64,000 nt of DNA from Pseudomonas sp. H9 (GCF_004353925.1 NZ_SMOK01000005.1:167404-231403), one strand, 5' to 3'. Shown: positions 45,488 to 54,769, counted from the stretch's first letter. Numbers and translations: made by a program. The notes: generated by a model not told the origin, from the sequence alone.

Positions 45488-45495
45488 GAGCTGAC

Positions 45496-46122
45496 TTAGA
45501 CCAGGGCATTACGTTTTGCCATTTCAATCAGATCGACCAGCGAATTGGCTTTGAGCTTTTGCATCAAACGCTTTTTGTAAGTGCTGACAGTCTTGTTGCT
45601 GAGAAACATGCCTTGGGCGATTTCTTTATTGCTTCTGCCTTGGGCAAATAGCTGCAGCACCATTAATTCCCGGTCGTTGACTTGCTTGAACAACTCCAGT
45701 TCAGATTGTTCGTCGGCGTTGTAGCGTTGGCTATTGATGGCCTGGCTGGGGAAGTAGTTGTAGCCGGACATAACGGCTTTGATTGCGCTGAGTAGCTCGC
45801 TCAAGTCTTCCTGTTTGCACACGTAGCCAGCGGCACCGGAATGCATGCAACGAACTGCAAACAGCGCCGGTGATTGAGCGGTCAGCACGAGGATTTTCAG
45901 AGGAATTGACATGCTGTGAAAGCGCGACAGCACTTCCAGGCCGTCGAGCCGGGGAATACTGATATCGAGAATGATCAGGTCTGGCACGCATTCGCGGACC
46001 ATTTGCATGGCATCCACGCCGTTGTCCGACTCGCCAACGACGTTATAGCCCTCATTCTCCAGGAGCATGCGTACCGCCAGGCGGATGACTGGATGGTCGT
46101 CGATGATAAATACAGAGTGCAT
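45496..46122 (-). CDS. BvgA/EvgA-like response regulator (NarL/LuxR type)
   Basis: 208 residues: receiver domain with Asp8, Asp9 and phospho-acceptor Asp53 (LIILDISIP), then a LuxR-type helix-turn-helix (VNDRELMVLQLFAQGRSNKE, then MFLSNKTVSTYKKRL). It is the cognate regulator of the hybrid kinase 8 bp downstream. The gene is less GC-rich than its neighbours and its upstream region is clearly AT-rich. Confidence 0.92.
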   Translation of the reverse strand: MHSVFIIDDHPVIRLAVRMLLENEGYNVVGESDNGVDAMQMVRECVPDLIILDISIPRLDGLEVLSRFHSMSIPLKILVLTAQSPALFAVRCMHSGAAGYVCKQEDLSELLSAIKAVMSGYNYFPSQAINSQRYNADEQSELELFKQVNDRELMVLQLFAQGRSNKEIAQGMFLSNKTVSTYKKRLMQKLKANSLVDLIEMAKRNALV

Positions 46123-46420
46123 GTTGAAAATTCCAGATGAAGTGCCAAAGAGTAGGTGGGCACCTTAACGCAGTTGGAACTGATCGCACATGAACTCAAA
46201 GGGAGGTTGATGCTATATCGGAAATGTCTGACTCTAAATGCAGGAAAGGACTACAAGTGTTATTTCATATTATTGCTGTTGGTGTCGCTGATAGTAACTT
46301 TGTGTTTCTTGTTGAGAGGTTTGTTTAATTTATAACTGATTTGTAGTACTTGTCCTTCAGGCAGATGCATGAGCAGGATTACTGTCACTCGCTCATGCAC
46401 CCGCCAGGTGTACGAACCAC
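46123..46420. other. AT-rich intergenic region upstream of the response regulator
   Basis: 298 bp, noticeably AT-rich (46240-46350) compared with the window. It holds the promoter of the two-component operon. At 46366-46399 TGCATGAGC and GCTCATGCA form a 9-bp inverted repeat with a 16-base loop, 22 bp after the dGTPase stop. No gene seen. Confidence 0.65.
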
Positions 46421-47752
46421 TCAGGTCGGGCTTGATCGTCCGGTCATTTCCCGCGCCATTTCACTGGCATAGCTGTCTGTCATACCGGCAATGAAGTCGA
46501 TCATCCGCAGGAATGAGGTATGCAACGGTGCGTTCGGGTTGGGGGCACTGTTGCCCAGCAGGTCGAGGATACGCCGGCTTTTGAACGAGGGTGTACGCCC
46601 GCCGTGTTGTTCCAGTGCCGCACCGCAGAAGGCGTTTAGCAGGATTTCAAGGGTGGTATAGGCGCCAATTTCATGCAGTGTCTTGCGCTTGTCCTGAAAG
46701 ATTTTTTTGCGCGCCATGTCTTTGGCCTGCAGCACGCAGCGTTTGGCCGGCCCGTGCATGTGTTCGACCAGGTCACCCTGAAGCTGCCCTGAGAGCAAGG
46801 CATCCTGTTGCTCGACAAACGCCCGCGCGGCAGCATTGGTCAGGTGCTCGATGGCTTTGCCGCGCAGGATGGCCAGCTTGCGCCGACGCGAGTCGCCCGG
46901 CCCCAGTTGCCGATAGGTTTCGGGCAGGTCGTCACCCACCAGGCTCAGCAGCACCGACTCCACTTCCGGGTAGTCGAGCAGCTCCATTTCCAGGCCGTCT
47001 TCCAGGTCGATCAGGGCATAGCAAATATCGTCGGCCGCTTCCATCAAGTACACCAGCGGGTGGCGTGCCCAACGCTGCTCCTCAAGTTGAGGCAAGCCCA
47101 GCTTGCGGGCAATCTGTTCCAGCAGCGGCAGTTCGCTCTGGTAGCAGCCGAATTTGTGCTTCTTGTAGCCCAACGCGTCGGCATGGCGGGCGGTCCAGGG
47201 GTATTTGAGGTAAGTGCCCAGGGTGGCGTAGGTCAGGCGGGTGCCACCGTCGAACTGGTGATACTCCAGTTGGGTCAGTACACGAAAACCCTGGGCGTTG
47301 CCTTCGAAGTTGAGGAAGTCGGCACGTTCTGCTTCGCTCATCGCGTCGAGCCAGCCGCGTCCGGCAGCCTGCTGGAACCAGTGGCGGATGGCGTCTTCAC
47401 CGGAGTGGCCAAAGGGCGGGTTGCCGATGTCGTGGGCCAGGCACGCCGACTGTACGACCATGCCAAGATCGCTGGGCTCACACCATTGCGGCAACCGGTC
47501 GCGCAGGGTTTCACCGACCCGCATGCCCAGCGAGCGGCCCACGCAACTGACTTCCAGCGAGTGAGTCAGGCGTGTGTGGATATGATCGTTGCTCGACACC
47601 GGGTGGACCTGGGTCTTGCGTCCCAGGCGGCGAAAAGCGCCGGAGAAGATGATCCGATCGTGGTCTTTGTGAAAAGGGCTGCGGCCAAGTTCTTCAGGGC
47701 TGTGCAGGGTCTTGCCGAGACGCTCACGGGTAAGCAGGGTGTGCCAGTCCAA
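46421..47752 (-). CDS. Deoxyguanosinetriphosphate triphosphohydrolase-like protein
   Basis: 443 residues from a TTG start at 47752 ([13 protein letters not shown]) with GGAG eight bases upstream; the frame is open to 47824. HD-domain metal ligands are visible in [10 protein letters not shown] and [17 protein letters not shown]. The family hydrolyses dGTP (and other dNTPs) to nucleoside and triphosphate. The paralogue type (dgt versus the dGTPase-like group) was not decided. Confidence 0.92.
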   Translation of the reverse strand: MDWHTLLTRERLGKTLHSPEELGRSPFHKDHDRIIFSGAFRRLGRKTQVHPVSSNDHIHTRLTHSLEVSCVGRSLGMRVGETLRDRLPQWCEPSDLGMVVQSACLAHDIGNPPFGHSGEDAIRHWFQQAAGRGWLDAMSEAERADFLNFEGNAQGFRVLTQLEYHQFDGGTRLTYATLGTYLKYPWTARHADALGYKKHKFGCYQSELPLLEQIARKLGLPQLEEQRWARHPLVYLMEAADDICYALIDLEDGLEMELLDYPEVESVLLSLVGDDLPETYRQLGPGDSRRRKLAILRGKAIEHLTNAAARAFVEQQDALLSGQLQGDLVEHMHGPAKRCVLQAKDMARKKIFQDKRKTLHEIGAYTTLEILLNAFCGAALEQHGGRTPSFKSRRILDLLGNSAPNPNAPLHTSFLRMIDFIAGMTDSYASEMAREMTGRSSPT

Positions 47753-47828
47753 GGCCAATTCTCCGATACAGGGGCAGGCGTCTAGCTTCCCGTTTCGGCG
47801 CAGCAGCTGCAAGTGCCTGAACACGCTG

Positions 47829-47898
47829 GTAGGAGCGGGCTTGCCCCGCGAAACGATTTCACGGACACACCACCATCGCGAGGCAAGCCCGCTCCTAC
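47829..47898. repeat. REP pair
   Basis: Inverted REP units between the dGTPase gene and the stop of the YqjK-like gene; one arm carries a base change (GCGAGGCAAGC). Confidence 0.92.
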
Positions 47899-47908
47899 CG
47901 GCGGTTTT

Positions 47909-48241
47909 TCAGCGTTTGTGTGCAGCGCCCTGCATTACCAGTTTGAGCAGCGGTAGCAAGCTGGTGCCGACGCGTATCATCCGGCTCAGGCTACCGCTTC
48001 GGGTGCCTTTGCCAGTCAGGAATCCCAGTACTACCACCGCACCGATTCCCCACAAGGGGGCGTGCTTGATGCCCAGCCCGCTGTGCAGACTGTCGCCCAC
48101 GGCACGTAAACGGCTGAGGGGGGCAAGCATCTGGGCGGATTCATGGCGGATTTCCTGACGGTGCATTTCCAGACGCAAACGCACCAAGGCCTTGCGCAGC
48201 TCACGCCGGTTGGTGGTTTTGGGCAACTCAGGCAGGCTCAT
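47909..48241 (-). CDS. Hypothetical protein of the YqjD/YqjE/YqjK-type cluster
   Basis: 110 residues. A basic N-terminal half (NRRELRKALVRLRLEMHRQE) is followed by one hydrophobic helix near 66-78 and a weaker C-terminal one. By position after the YqjE-like gene (4-bp overlap) it corresponds to YqjK in enterobacteria, but I see no firm family signature. Confidence 0.8.
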   Translation of the reverse strand: MSLPELPKTTNRRELRKALVRLRLEMHRQEIRHESAQMLAPLSRLRAVGDSLHSGLGIKHAPLWGIGAVVVLGFLTGKGTRSGSLSRMIRVGTSLLPLLKLVMQGAAHKR

Positions 48242-48615
48242 GGCAACAGACGCTCCCGATCTTTGGCGAGCTCTTCAAGCGTTGCGCTGAAGGGCGACGA
48301 CTCATCGTACACCGCAGCTTTGAGGCGCAAGCCACAGAACACTGCTGCCAGGCCGTAGAACACGCACAGGCCGATGACTCCGGCGAGACGGTAAGTGTCC
48401 CACAGCAACACCAGCACCAGCGCTGACAGTGCGACCAGCAATAACAGGGTGAATACCAGCGCCAACCCGGCAAACAGCAGCAGGCTCAGGGTGCGGGCCT
48501 TCTGCTCCTGCAGCTCGATGCCGAACAGCTCGACATGGCCGTGCAGCAGGCCTAATACCGCAGCGCCAAGGCGTTTGCTCGAGGCAGCACTGGTGCCGTT
48601 CGATTCGCTTTCCAT
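48238..48615 (-). CDS. YqjE-like phage-holin-family membrane protein
   Basis: 125 residues from ATG 48615 (MESESNGTSA) with GAGG six bases upstream; the open frame to 48690 overlaps the previous gene. Two adjacent helices at about 48-68 and 74-94, preceded by an amphipathic HGHVELFGIELQEQK. The PF07332 family is found with YqjD/ElaB ribosome-binding membrane proteins. It overlaps the next gene by 4 bp. Confidence 0.88.
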   Translation of the reverse strand: MESESNGTSAASSKRLGAAVLGLLHGHVELFGIELQEQKARTLSLLLFAGLALVFTLLLLVALSALVLVLLWDTYRLAGVIGLCVFYGLAAVFCGLRLKAAVYDESSPFSATLEELAKDRERLLP

Positions 48616-48623
48616 AACCATCC

Positions 48624-48938
48624 TCAGCGCCGATTGGCGAGCAGACCAATCAGGAAGCCGACCCCGGCAGCGATGCCGATCGATTGCCATGGGTTGCTTT
48701 GTACGTAGTCTTCAGTCGCGCTCAGGGCTGCCTCGCCGCGTTCACGCACAGAGTCCTGGGTGTGCTGCAGGGTTTCCCGCGCGCGCAGCAAGCTGTCATG
48801 GATCTGGCTGCGCAGCTCGTCAGCCTGATCGCCGGCTAGCGTGGCGGTGTGTTCCAGCAGTTTTTCGGTGTCACGAACCAGGGCCTGGAAGTCAGCCATC
48901 AGTACATCTTGAGCAGTCTTTGCCGATTTGCTGGTCAT
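48624..48938 (-). CDS. YqjD/ElaB-family DUF883 protein
   Basis: 104 residues: a long amphipathic helix (about 10-75) and a C-terminal membrane helix with NPWQSIGIAAGVGFLIGLLANRR ending. YqjD in E. coli anchors ribosomes at the inner membrane in stationary phase through the same C-terminal helix. First gene of the three-gene group. Confidence 0.92.
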   Translation of the reverse strand: MTSKSAKTAQDVLMADFQALVRDTEKLLEHTATLAGDQADELRSQIHDSLLRARETLQHTQDSVRERGEAALSATEDYVQSNPWQSIGIAAGVGFLIGLLANRR

Positions 48939-49008
48939 GGGGCTCTCCCTAAGGGTGTGTGGCTATTTTGAGTTGCGCGCGCGCGCGAAGGTTCAGTGAA
49001 AAAAGTAC

Positions 49009-49024
49009 TGGTACAGGTTTTGCT
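49009..49024 (+). promoter_or_regulatory. Sigma-54 promoter of amt
   Basis: TGGTACAGGTTTTGCT matches TGGCAC-N5-TTGCT with the exact GG-N10-GC spacing, 217 bp before the amt start. Sigma-54 with NtrC control is expected for ammonium transport. The 302-bp region 48939-49240 otherwise holds only a 13-base alternating GC tract at 48975. Confidence 0.8.
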
Positions 49025-49240
49025 GTTCCAGGGTGCACTCAGGTCCGGTGCTTGCGCCAAATCCGCGCAGCGAATGGCTGCCGGGCCTGTAAACCTTAAC
49101 CCAATCCACGACAAACCCAAGGAAAAACTCCGAACATCAGTAGGGCAGGTCAATGAAGTGGTAATCAGGCGGCCCAGTCTGGTGCAAAAAGGAGTCACCC
49201 CGCGCTGTCTTGGTGCTTTTTCTGAAGGCCTGCCCAATCC

Positions 49241-50449
49241 ATGGAAAACCTGCAAAGTGCGGTGGACAGTCTGGTCCACGGCTCCAACACCCTGTTCATT
49301 CTGCTCGGTGCTGTTATGGTCCTGGCCATGCACGCCGGTTTCGCCTTCCTCGAAGTAGGCACTGTGCGGCACAAGAACCAGGTCAATGCACTGTCCAAGA
49401 TCCTCAGCGATTTTGCCGTATCGACCCTGGCGTATTTTTTTGTCGGCTACTGGATTTCCTACGGCGTCAGCTTCTTGCAACCTGCGGCGGTGCTGAGCCA
49501 CGAGCATGGTTACAGCCTGGTGAAGTTCTTTTTCCTGCTGACCTTCGCCGCTGCTATTCCAGCCATCATTTCCGGCGGGATTGCCGAGCGTGCCCGTTTC
49601 GCCCCGCAATTGTGCGCCACCGTGCTGATTGTGGCGTTTGTTTACCCCTTCTTCGAAGGCATTGTCTGGAATGGCAATCTGGGCCTGCAGGCCTGGTTGC
49701 AGGCGCGCTTTGGCGCCAGTTTCCATGACTTTGCCGGTTCTGTGGTGGTGCATGCCATGGGCGGTTGGTTGGCGTTGGCGGCCGTGTTGCTGCTCGGCCC
49801 GCGTAATGGCCGCTATCGCGACGGCAAGCTGGTAGCGTTCGCGCCTTCGAACATTCCTTTTCTGGCCCTGGGCTCGTGGATCCTGATCGTCGGCTGGTTT
49901 GGCTTCAATGTCATGAGCGCTCAGACCTTGCAGGGGGTCAGCGGGTTGGTCGCGGTCAATTCGCTGATGGCCATGGTCGGAGGAACGGTGGCGGCGTTGC
50001 TGGTCGGGCGCAATGACCCAGGCTTCCTGCACAACGGGCCATTGGCCGGGTTGGTGGCGGTCTGTGCGGGCTCGGATTTGATGCACCCGGTTGGGGCGCT
50101 GGCCACCGGTGCAATTGCCGGCGCCTTGTTTGTCTGGTGTTTTACCGCAGCACAGAACACCTGGAAGATCGACGACGTGCTGGGTGTCTGGCCGCTGCAT
50201 GGCTTATGCGGTGTGTGGGGTGGCATTGCCTGCGGAATTTTCGGCCAGACCGCGCTGGGTGGCTTGGGTGGCGTCAGCCTGATCAGCCAGTTGATTGGCA
50301 GCTTTGCCGGAGTGCTGGTGGCATTGCTCGGCGGCTTTGCCGTGTACGGTGCGATCAAGCTGCTGTTGGGCTTGCGCTTGAGTCAGGAGCAGGAGTACTA
50401 CGGCGCCGATCTGTCGATTCACAAGATCGGCGCCACCAGCCAGGATTGA
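49241..50449 (+). CDS. amt: Ammonium transporter
   Basis: 402 residues with 11 helices. Amt landmarks include AGFAFLEVGTVRHKNQVN near 29-46, the pore histidine regions GSVVVHAMGGWLAL and GVWPLHGLCGVWGG, and FFLLTFAAAIPAIISGGIAERA. It conducts ammonium across the inner membrane. No glnK gene is adjacent, so it is distinct from the glnK-amtB pair that pseudomonads also carry. It ends tail to tail with the antiporter gene with no spacer. Confidence 0.94.
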   Translation: MENLQSAVDSLVHGSNTLFILLGAVMVLAMHAGFAFLEVGTVRHKNQVNALSKILSDFAVSTLAYFFVGYWISYGVSFLQPAAVLSHEHGYSLVKFFFLLTFAAAIPAIISGGIAERARFAPQLCATVLIVAFVYPFFEGIVWNGNLGLQAWLQARFGASFHDFAGSVVVHAMGGWLALAAVLLLGPRNGRYRDGKLVAFAPSNIPFLALGSWILIVGWFGFNVMSAQTLQGVSGLVAVNSLMAMVGGTVAALLVGRNDPGFLHNGPLAGLVAVCAGSDLMHPVGALATGAIAGALFVWCFTAAQNTWKIDDVLGVWPLHGLCGVWGGIACGIFGQTALGGLGGVSLISQLIGSFAGVLVALLGGFAVYGAIKLLLGLRLSQEQEYYGADLSIHKIGATSQD

Positions 50450-52408
50450 TCAGCGTCCGGCGACCAATCGGGCCTCACAGGCCGTCAGGGCGGACACCGG
50501 GCCGCTGAGTAGCACCGCATCACCGGCGCGCAGGCGGGTATCGGCATCCACAGCCAGTTCTTCGCCATTGCGCTGCACGGCCTGGACTTCGACACCCAGT
50601 TGCTCGAGGTCCAGGCCGGACAATGGACGACCACAGGCGTAGGCCTCGGGTTGAAGGTTAACGGCATGCATCATGGTCTTGGGCAGGCCTTCGCTGTCGA
50701 CCGGGCTGGTTTCGGCGCCTTGATAAAACGCTTGCAGCATGCGGTAGCGGGTCTGACGTACTTCATCGATGCGCGCTTGCACGTGCTCCATTGGCAGGCC
50801 AAGCATGACCAGAGCGTGGGAGGCGAGCATCAGGCTCGACTCCAGCAGCTCCGGGACCACAGCGGTGGCGCCGGCGCTGCGCAGCTCTTCGCGCAGGCTG
50901 TCGTCGCGGGTGCGGACCAGAATCTGTACGTCGGCGTGACGTGCACGTGCCTCTTTGAGAATGCTCATGGCGATATCGGTCTTGTCTACGGCGATCACTA
51001 GCAACCGCGCGCGCTCAAGGCCGATGGCGCTGAGCAGGTCACCGCGGCGCGAGTCGCCGTAGTGCACGCTGCTCTCGCCGGCAGCGGCTTCCTGAACCCG
51101 TACCGGGTCATCATCCAAGGCAATGTAGGGGATATTTTCCCGGCGCAGAAAGCGCCCGATTGATTGCCCGACCCGGCCATAGCCGCAAATCAGCACGTGA
51201 CCGGTCATGTTTGCACTTTGCGCTTCGATGGCTTCCAGCTGTACCTCTTCGTTGCATTTGCGGTGCAAACGCGCAGCGATGCCGGGCGCCGCGCGCAACA
51301 TCAGCGGGGTGACCAGCATTGAGCAGAAGGTGGCGGCCAGCAGCAGATTACCGATAGCTTCAGGCAGCAGCTGGGTCTGTTGCATTTGGGCCATCAGGGC
51401 GAAACAGAATTCACCGCCCTGGGCCAGGGCCAGGCCACTGCGCCAGGCTGTTTCAGTGTCACTGCCTTGAACACGAACCAGGGCGGCGACCACACACCCT
51501 TTGACCAGCAACAAGCCCAGGGTCAGGGCGAGGATTTCCAGGCCGTGGCTGGCGAACAGTTGCAGGTCGATGAGCATGCCGATACTGACGAAAAACAAGC
51601 CCAGCAGAATGTCGCGGAACGGGCGGATATCGGCTTCGATCTGATGACGGTAATTGCTCTCGCCCAGCAGCATGCCGGCCAGGAACGCGCCCAGTGCCGG
51701 TGACAAACCGAGCAAGTGGGTCAGCCAAGCGGTGAGCAGAACGATCACCAAGGCCAGCAAAACGAACAGTTCGGCCGAATGCGAGCTAGCCACTTCGTGA
51801 AACAGACGTGGCAGCAGCCAGCGACTGGCCAGCAGCAGGCCAACAAAGAGGATCACGGTTTTGCCCAAGGTCAGCGGCAGTGCCCAATACCAGGCCTGGC
51901 CGCCTTCGCCGGCAAACACCGGGACCAGCGTCAGCAGCAGAACTGCAACCACGTCCTGGAACAGCAACACGCCAATCGCGTTCTGGCCATGGCTGCTGAA
52001 AATCTCACCCAGGCTGGTCAGCTCTTTGCTGACGATCGCGGTAGACGAAAGAGCTAGCCCGGCGCCCAGTAACAGGGCAGCGTTGGTGGGCATGCCCAGT
52101 AGCGCCAATAGCCCGGCCAGCAGTATTGCCGAGCACACCACCTGCAGGCTGCCTAGGCCAAACACTACTTTACGCAGGGCGAGCATTTTCGACAGGGAAA
52201 ATTCCAGGCCCAGCGAGAACAGCAGAAAGACCACGCCCATTTCGGCAAGGTCTGGCAGTTCTTCACTTTCATTGACCCAGTTAAGGGCCGTGGGCCCGAC
52301 AAACAGGCCGACGCATAAGTAGCCCAGCACCGGTGGTAGTTTCAGGCGCCGGAAGAAGGCGATGACGACCAGTGATGAAGCCAGGATGATCAATAGGTTG
52401 GCGAACAC
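50450..52408 (-). CDS. CPA2 monovalent cation:proton antiporter (KefB-like)
   Basis: About 652 residues from a GTG at 52408 (FANLLIILASSL follows); the frame continues to 52435. Twelve or so helices of the Na_H_exchanger type (AEMGVVFLLFSLGLEF), a TrkA-N/RCK domain with the NAD-binding VLICGYGRVGQSIG near 420 and a TrkA-C domain at the end. The family includes glutathione-gated KefB/KefC and YbaL; which ion is moved is not decided here. Confidence 0.9.
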   Translation of the reverse strand: MFANLLIILASSLVVIAFFRRLKLPPVLGYLCVGLFVGPTALNWVNESEELPDLAEMGVVFLLFSLGLEFSLSKMLALRKVVFGLGSLQVVCSAILLAGLLALLGMPTNAALLLGAGLALSSTAIVSKELTSLGEIFSSHGQNAIGVLLFQDVVAVLLLTLVPVFAGEGGQAWYWALPLTLGKTVILFVGLLLASRWLLPRLFHEVASSHSAELFVLLALVIVLLTAWLTHLLGLSPALGAFLAGMLLGESNYRHQIEADIRPFRDILLGLFFVSIGMLIDLQLFASHGLEILALTLGLLLVKGCVVAALVRVQGSDTETAWRSGLALAQGGEFCFALMAQMQQTQLLPEAIGNLLLAATFCSMLVTPLMLRAAPGIAARLHRKCNEEVQLEAIEAQSANMTGHVLICGYGRVGQSIGRFLRRENIPYIALDDDPVRVQEAAAGESSVHYGDSRRGDLLSAIGLERARLLVIAVDKTDIAMSILKEARARHADVQILVRTRDDSLREELRSAGATAVVPELLESSLMLASHALVMLGLPMEHVQARIDEVRQTRYRMLQAFYQGAETSPVDSEGLPKTMMHAVNLQPEAYACGRPLSGLDLEQLGVEVQAVQRNGEELAVDADTRLRAGDAVLLSGPVSALTACEARLVAGR

Positions 52409-52584
52409 AACAGACCCCAAGTAAGAAGACAGCAAAAACTACCCAGCATGAACCATGGCTGATGATCAGGCGCTGATCTCAATCACACTTTAGTCAGCAT
52501 TTGAGCGCGGATCTCTCACGCTCGACGGCCTCCGACGGCAGACCTAGAATAATGGTCCTTTCTTATTCTTGGCGGTACCCACAA

Positions 52585-52821
52585 ATGCTTCCTGAATGCC
52601 AACTGTTCGGTACCCTGGGTTGCCACCTGTGTGAAGTGGCTGAGGCGCTGCTGATGCCATTTGTCGAGCATGGTCTGCTGGTTGAACTGGTGGACATTGC
52701 CGAGGACGAGTCCATGGTGGAGCGCTATGGCCTGCTGATACCGGTACTGCGCCGTTGTGACAATGGCGCGCAGTTGAACTGGCCATTCGATGCCGAGCAG
52801 GTGGTAGCCTTTTTGCGTTGA
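52585..52821 (+). CDS. Glutaredoxin-like (DUF836) protein
   Basis: 78 residues from ATG 52585 (MLPECQLFGTLGCHLC). Thioredoxin-fold with a GCHLCE CxxC motif near residue 12-17 and a cis-Pro in LLIPVLRR. The family is of unknown substrate. The frame is open upstream to 52501 without family similarity. Divergent from the antiporter gene. Confidence 0.88.
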   Translation: MLPECQLFGTLGCHLCEVAEALLMPFVEHGLLVELVDIAEDESMVERYGLLIPVLRRCDNGAQLNWPFDAEQVVAFLR

Positions 52822-52913
52822 AGCCGGCATCAGGGGGAGCGTTTCCTGTCGTGCGCGGCGGGAGGGAGTTGTGGACAATCCTTGGACGTTTACACGCCTA
52901 CCAAGGATCGGAT

Positions 52914-53345
52914 ATGAACCTCAGTGAACACTTTACCCTGGCCGAAATGACGGTCTCGGAGAGCGCCGCGCGTAGAGATATCAGCAATACGCCGGACGCT
53001 AATAGCCTCGAAAACCTCCGTCGACTGTGTACCTTTCTTGAGCAGATTCGCCTGTTGGTCGGCAGGCCAGTGCTGGTCAGCAGTGGTTATCGTTCAGTGG
53101 AGCTGAACCGCGTCATCGGCGGCTCACCGCATAGCGCACACATGCAAGGGCTGGCTGCCGACATCAATGTACCGGGATTGCTGCCCGCAGCGTTGGCGCG
53201 GCGTATAGCCGACAGCGCGTTGATGTTTGACCAGTTGATTCTCGAGTACGACAGCTGGGTGCATATAGGCCTGTCCACTGCGTCGGAGCGGCGCCAAGTG
53301 CTGACGATTCGCAAGGGCACCAGCTACCTTCCCGGGTTGGTGTAG
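52914..53345 (+). CDS. Peptidase M15 family (D-Ala-D-Ala carboxypeptidase-like)
   Basis: 143 residues from ATG 52914 with AAGGATCGGAT upstream. The zinc motif SAHMQGLAADI (HxxGxAxD) and the second histidine in WVHIGLS are intact; VLVSSGYRSVELN is typical of Peptidase_M15_3. No signal peptide, so it may act in the cytosol or be released by another route; such proteins are often phage-derived or work on muropeptides. Confidence 0.88.
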   Translation: MNLSEHFTLAEMTVSESAARRDISNTPDANSLENLRRLCTFLEQIRLLVGRPVLVSSGYRSVELNRVIGGSPHSAHMQGLAADINVPGLLPAALARRIADSALMFDQLILEYDSWVHIGLSTASERRQVLTIRKGTSYLPGLV

Positions 53346-53383
53346 CGACAGCCTGATTGACGCGTCGGAATACTCCGCATATG

Positions 53384-53399
53384 CTGTATATAAATACAG
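53384..53399. promoter_or_regulatory. LexA (SOS) box
   Basis: CTGTATATAAATACAG fits CTGT-N8-ACAG and differs from the ideal palindrome CTGTATATATATACAG at one base. It lies 35 bp before the next gene and 39 bp after the M15 peptidase stop. Confidence 0.88.
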
Positions 53400-53433
53400 T
53401 ATTGGGGTGGCGCTTGCCTCAAGGATGCACAGC

Positions 53434-53745
53434 ATGGTTAATGTCGAACAACTGAAATACACCGTCAATCGCATGCCGGTCACCATGGTCAGCGAGGCGG
53501 TGCTCGAGTTGCGCCTCGATGGCCTGGTGCTGGAGGGCAAGACGCCATTCAACAAATTGCACTTCAACACCTGTTTCGCTGAGATCGAAGCCCTGTTCCA
53601 GCGCGCCGGCTATCATCGGCCGCTGGATGTAGTCGGCTACCAGGGGTTGTTGTATGCACTCTACGACCCTGGGCGCTGGGACGCTGTTGACGTACTGCGC
53701 TGGCTCAAGGAGTTCACCGAGGCTGCGGCAACCCAGGCTGGCTGA
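53434..53745 (+). CDS. Hypothetical protein, probably SOS-regulated
   Basis: 103 residues from ATG 53434 (MVNVEQLKYT) with AAGGATG nine bases upstream; an earlier in-frame start at 53407 is less likely. No membrane segment; mixed beta and alpha with VLELRLDGLVLEGKTPFNKLHF and FQRAGYHRPLDVVGY. I do not recognise the family. The LexA box just upstream predicts induction by DNA damage. The pseudouridine synthase follows after 50 bp and may share the transcript. Confidence 0.85.
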   Translation: MVNVEQLKYTVNRMPVTMVSEAVLELRLDGLVLEGKTPFNKLHFNTCFAEIEALFQRAGYHRPLDVVGYQGLLYALYDPGRWDAVDVLRWLKEFTEAAATQAG

Positions 53746-53795
53746 GGCGTCGGGCATGCGGGATAATGTGCGGTCTATTTTTCACGAGCATTCCC

Positions 53796-54683
53796 ATGGC
53801 CACTGTCCCTTTCGACCCGGCTAAGCACCAAGCCAGTACTGTTTGCCTGCCGCCTGGCAATTGGGCAACCGTGCTTGACTGCCTGAGCGAGCATTTCAAG
53901 GCCATTGGCCGCGAGCAGTGGCTTGACCGCATTGCACGCGGGCGCGTGCTTGATGCCCAAGGGCAGCCGATCAGCGCTGCACTGGCCTACAAGCAGGGCC
54001 TGCGCATCCACTATTTCCGTGAAGTTCCTAACGAGAAACCCATCCCGTTTCACGAGCAGATCCTGCATGTAGACGAGCATCTGGTGGTGGCCGACAAGCC
54101 GCATTTTCTGCCAGTGACGCCCACAGGCGAATATGTCGAACACACCTTGTTGCGGCGGCTGATTCGTCGCCTGGATAACCCGAATTTGGTCCCGCTGCAT
54201 CGGATCGACCGTCATACAGCAGGGCTGGTGTTGTTTTCTGCTAATCCTCAGAGCCGCTCTGCTTATCAGGCGCTGTTTCCTAATCGGCAGATCGACAAGC
54301 ACTACCAGGCCATTGCCCGTGCTTTGCCGAACCTTGAGTTTCCGTTGACGCACAAGAGTCGGATGGTCAGCGGCGAGCCGTTTTTCCGTATGCAGGAAGT
54401 CGAAGGGCCGAGCAACAGCGAAACCCTGGCCCAGGTGCTGGAAAAGAACGGTGAATTGTGGCGCTACGGGTTGTCGCCGATCACTGGAAAAACACACCAG
54501 CTACGTGTGCACATGAACGCCTTGGGTGCGAGCATCTGCAACGATCCTTTTTACCCGCAGGTGGTACAGGATCAGGATGACTACAGCAAACCACTGAAAT
54601 TGTTGGCGCACAGCCTGCGTTTCAAGGATCCGCTGAGTGGCGAAGAGCGCTATTTCGAAAGCCGCCTGACACTCGACTGGTAA
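53796..54683 (+). CDS. RluA-family pseudouridine synthase
   Basis: 295 residues from ATG 53796. The catalytic motif HRIDRHTAG (Asp in motif II) lies near 134-142, followed by RQIDKHYQAI and the C-terminal GKTHQLRVHMNALG and PLKLLAHSLRF. The N-terminus resembles a short S4-like region. It isomerises uridine in rRNA or tRNA; the exact site is not predicted. A REP pair follows its stop by 3 bp. Confidence 0.93.
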   Translation: MATVPFDPAKHQASTVCLPPGNWATVLDCLSEHFKAIGREQWLDRIARGRVLDAQGQPISAALAYKQGLRIHYFREVPNEKPIPFHEQILHVDEHLVVADKPHFLPVTPTGEYVEHTLLRRLIRRLDNPNLVPLHRIDRHTAGLVLFSANPQSRSAYQALFPNRQIDKHYQAIARALPNLEFPLTHKSRMVSGEPFFRMQEVEGPSNSETLAQVLEKNGELWRYGLSPITGKTHQLRVHMNALGASICNDPFYPQVVQDQDDYSKPLKLLAHSLRFKDPLSGEERYFESRLTLDW

Positions 54684-54685
54684 CA

Positions 54686-54756
54686 GTAGGAGCGGGCTTG
54701 CCCCGCGATAGCGATGTACCTGATAAACCGCTATCGCGGGGCAAGCCCGCTCCTAC
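54686..54756. repeat. REP pair
   Basis: Inverted REP units between the convergent pseudouridine synthase and aer genes, 3 bp after the former. Confidence 0.95.
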
Positions 54757-54769
54757 CAAGGGTGCTGAT

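Noticed and set aside
49031..49055. NtrC-like site TGCAC-N8-GGTGC upstream of amt
   Set aside because: The spacing is 19 bp instead of the usual 17 and it lies downstream of the sigma-54 promoter.
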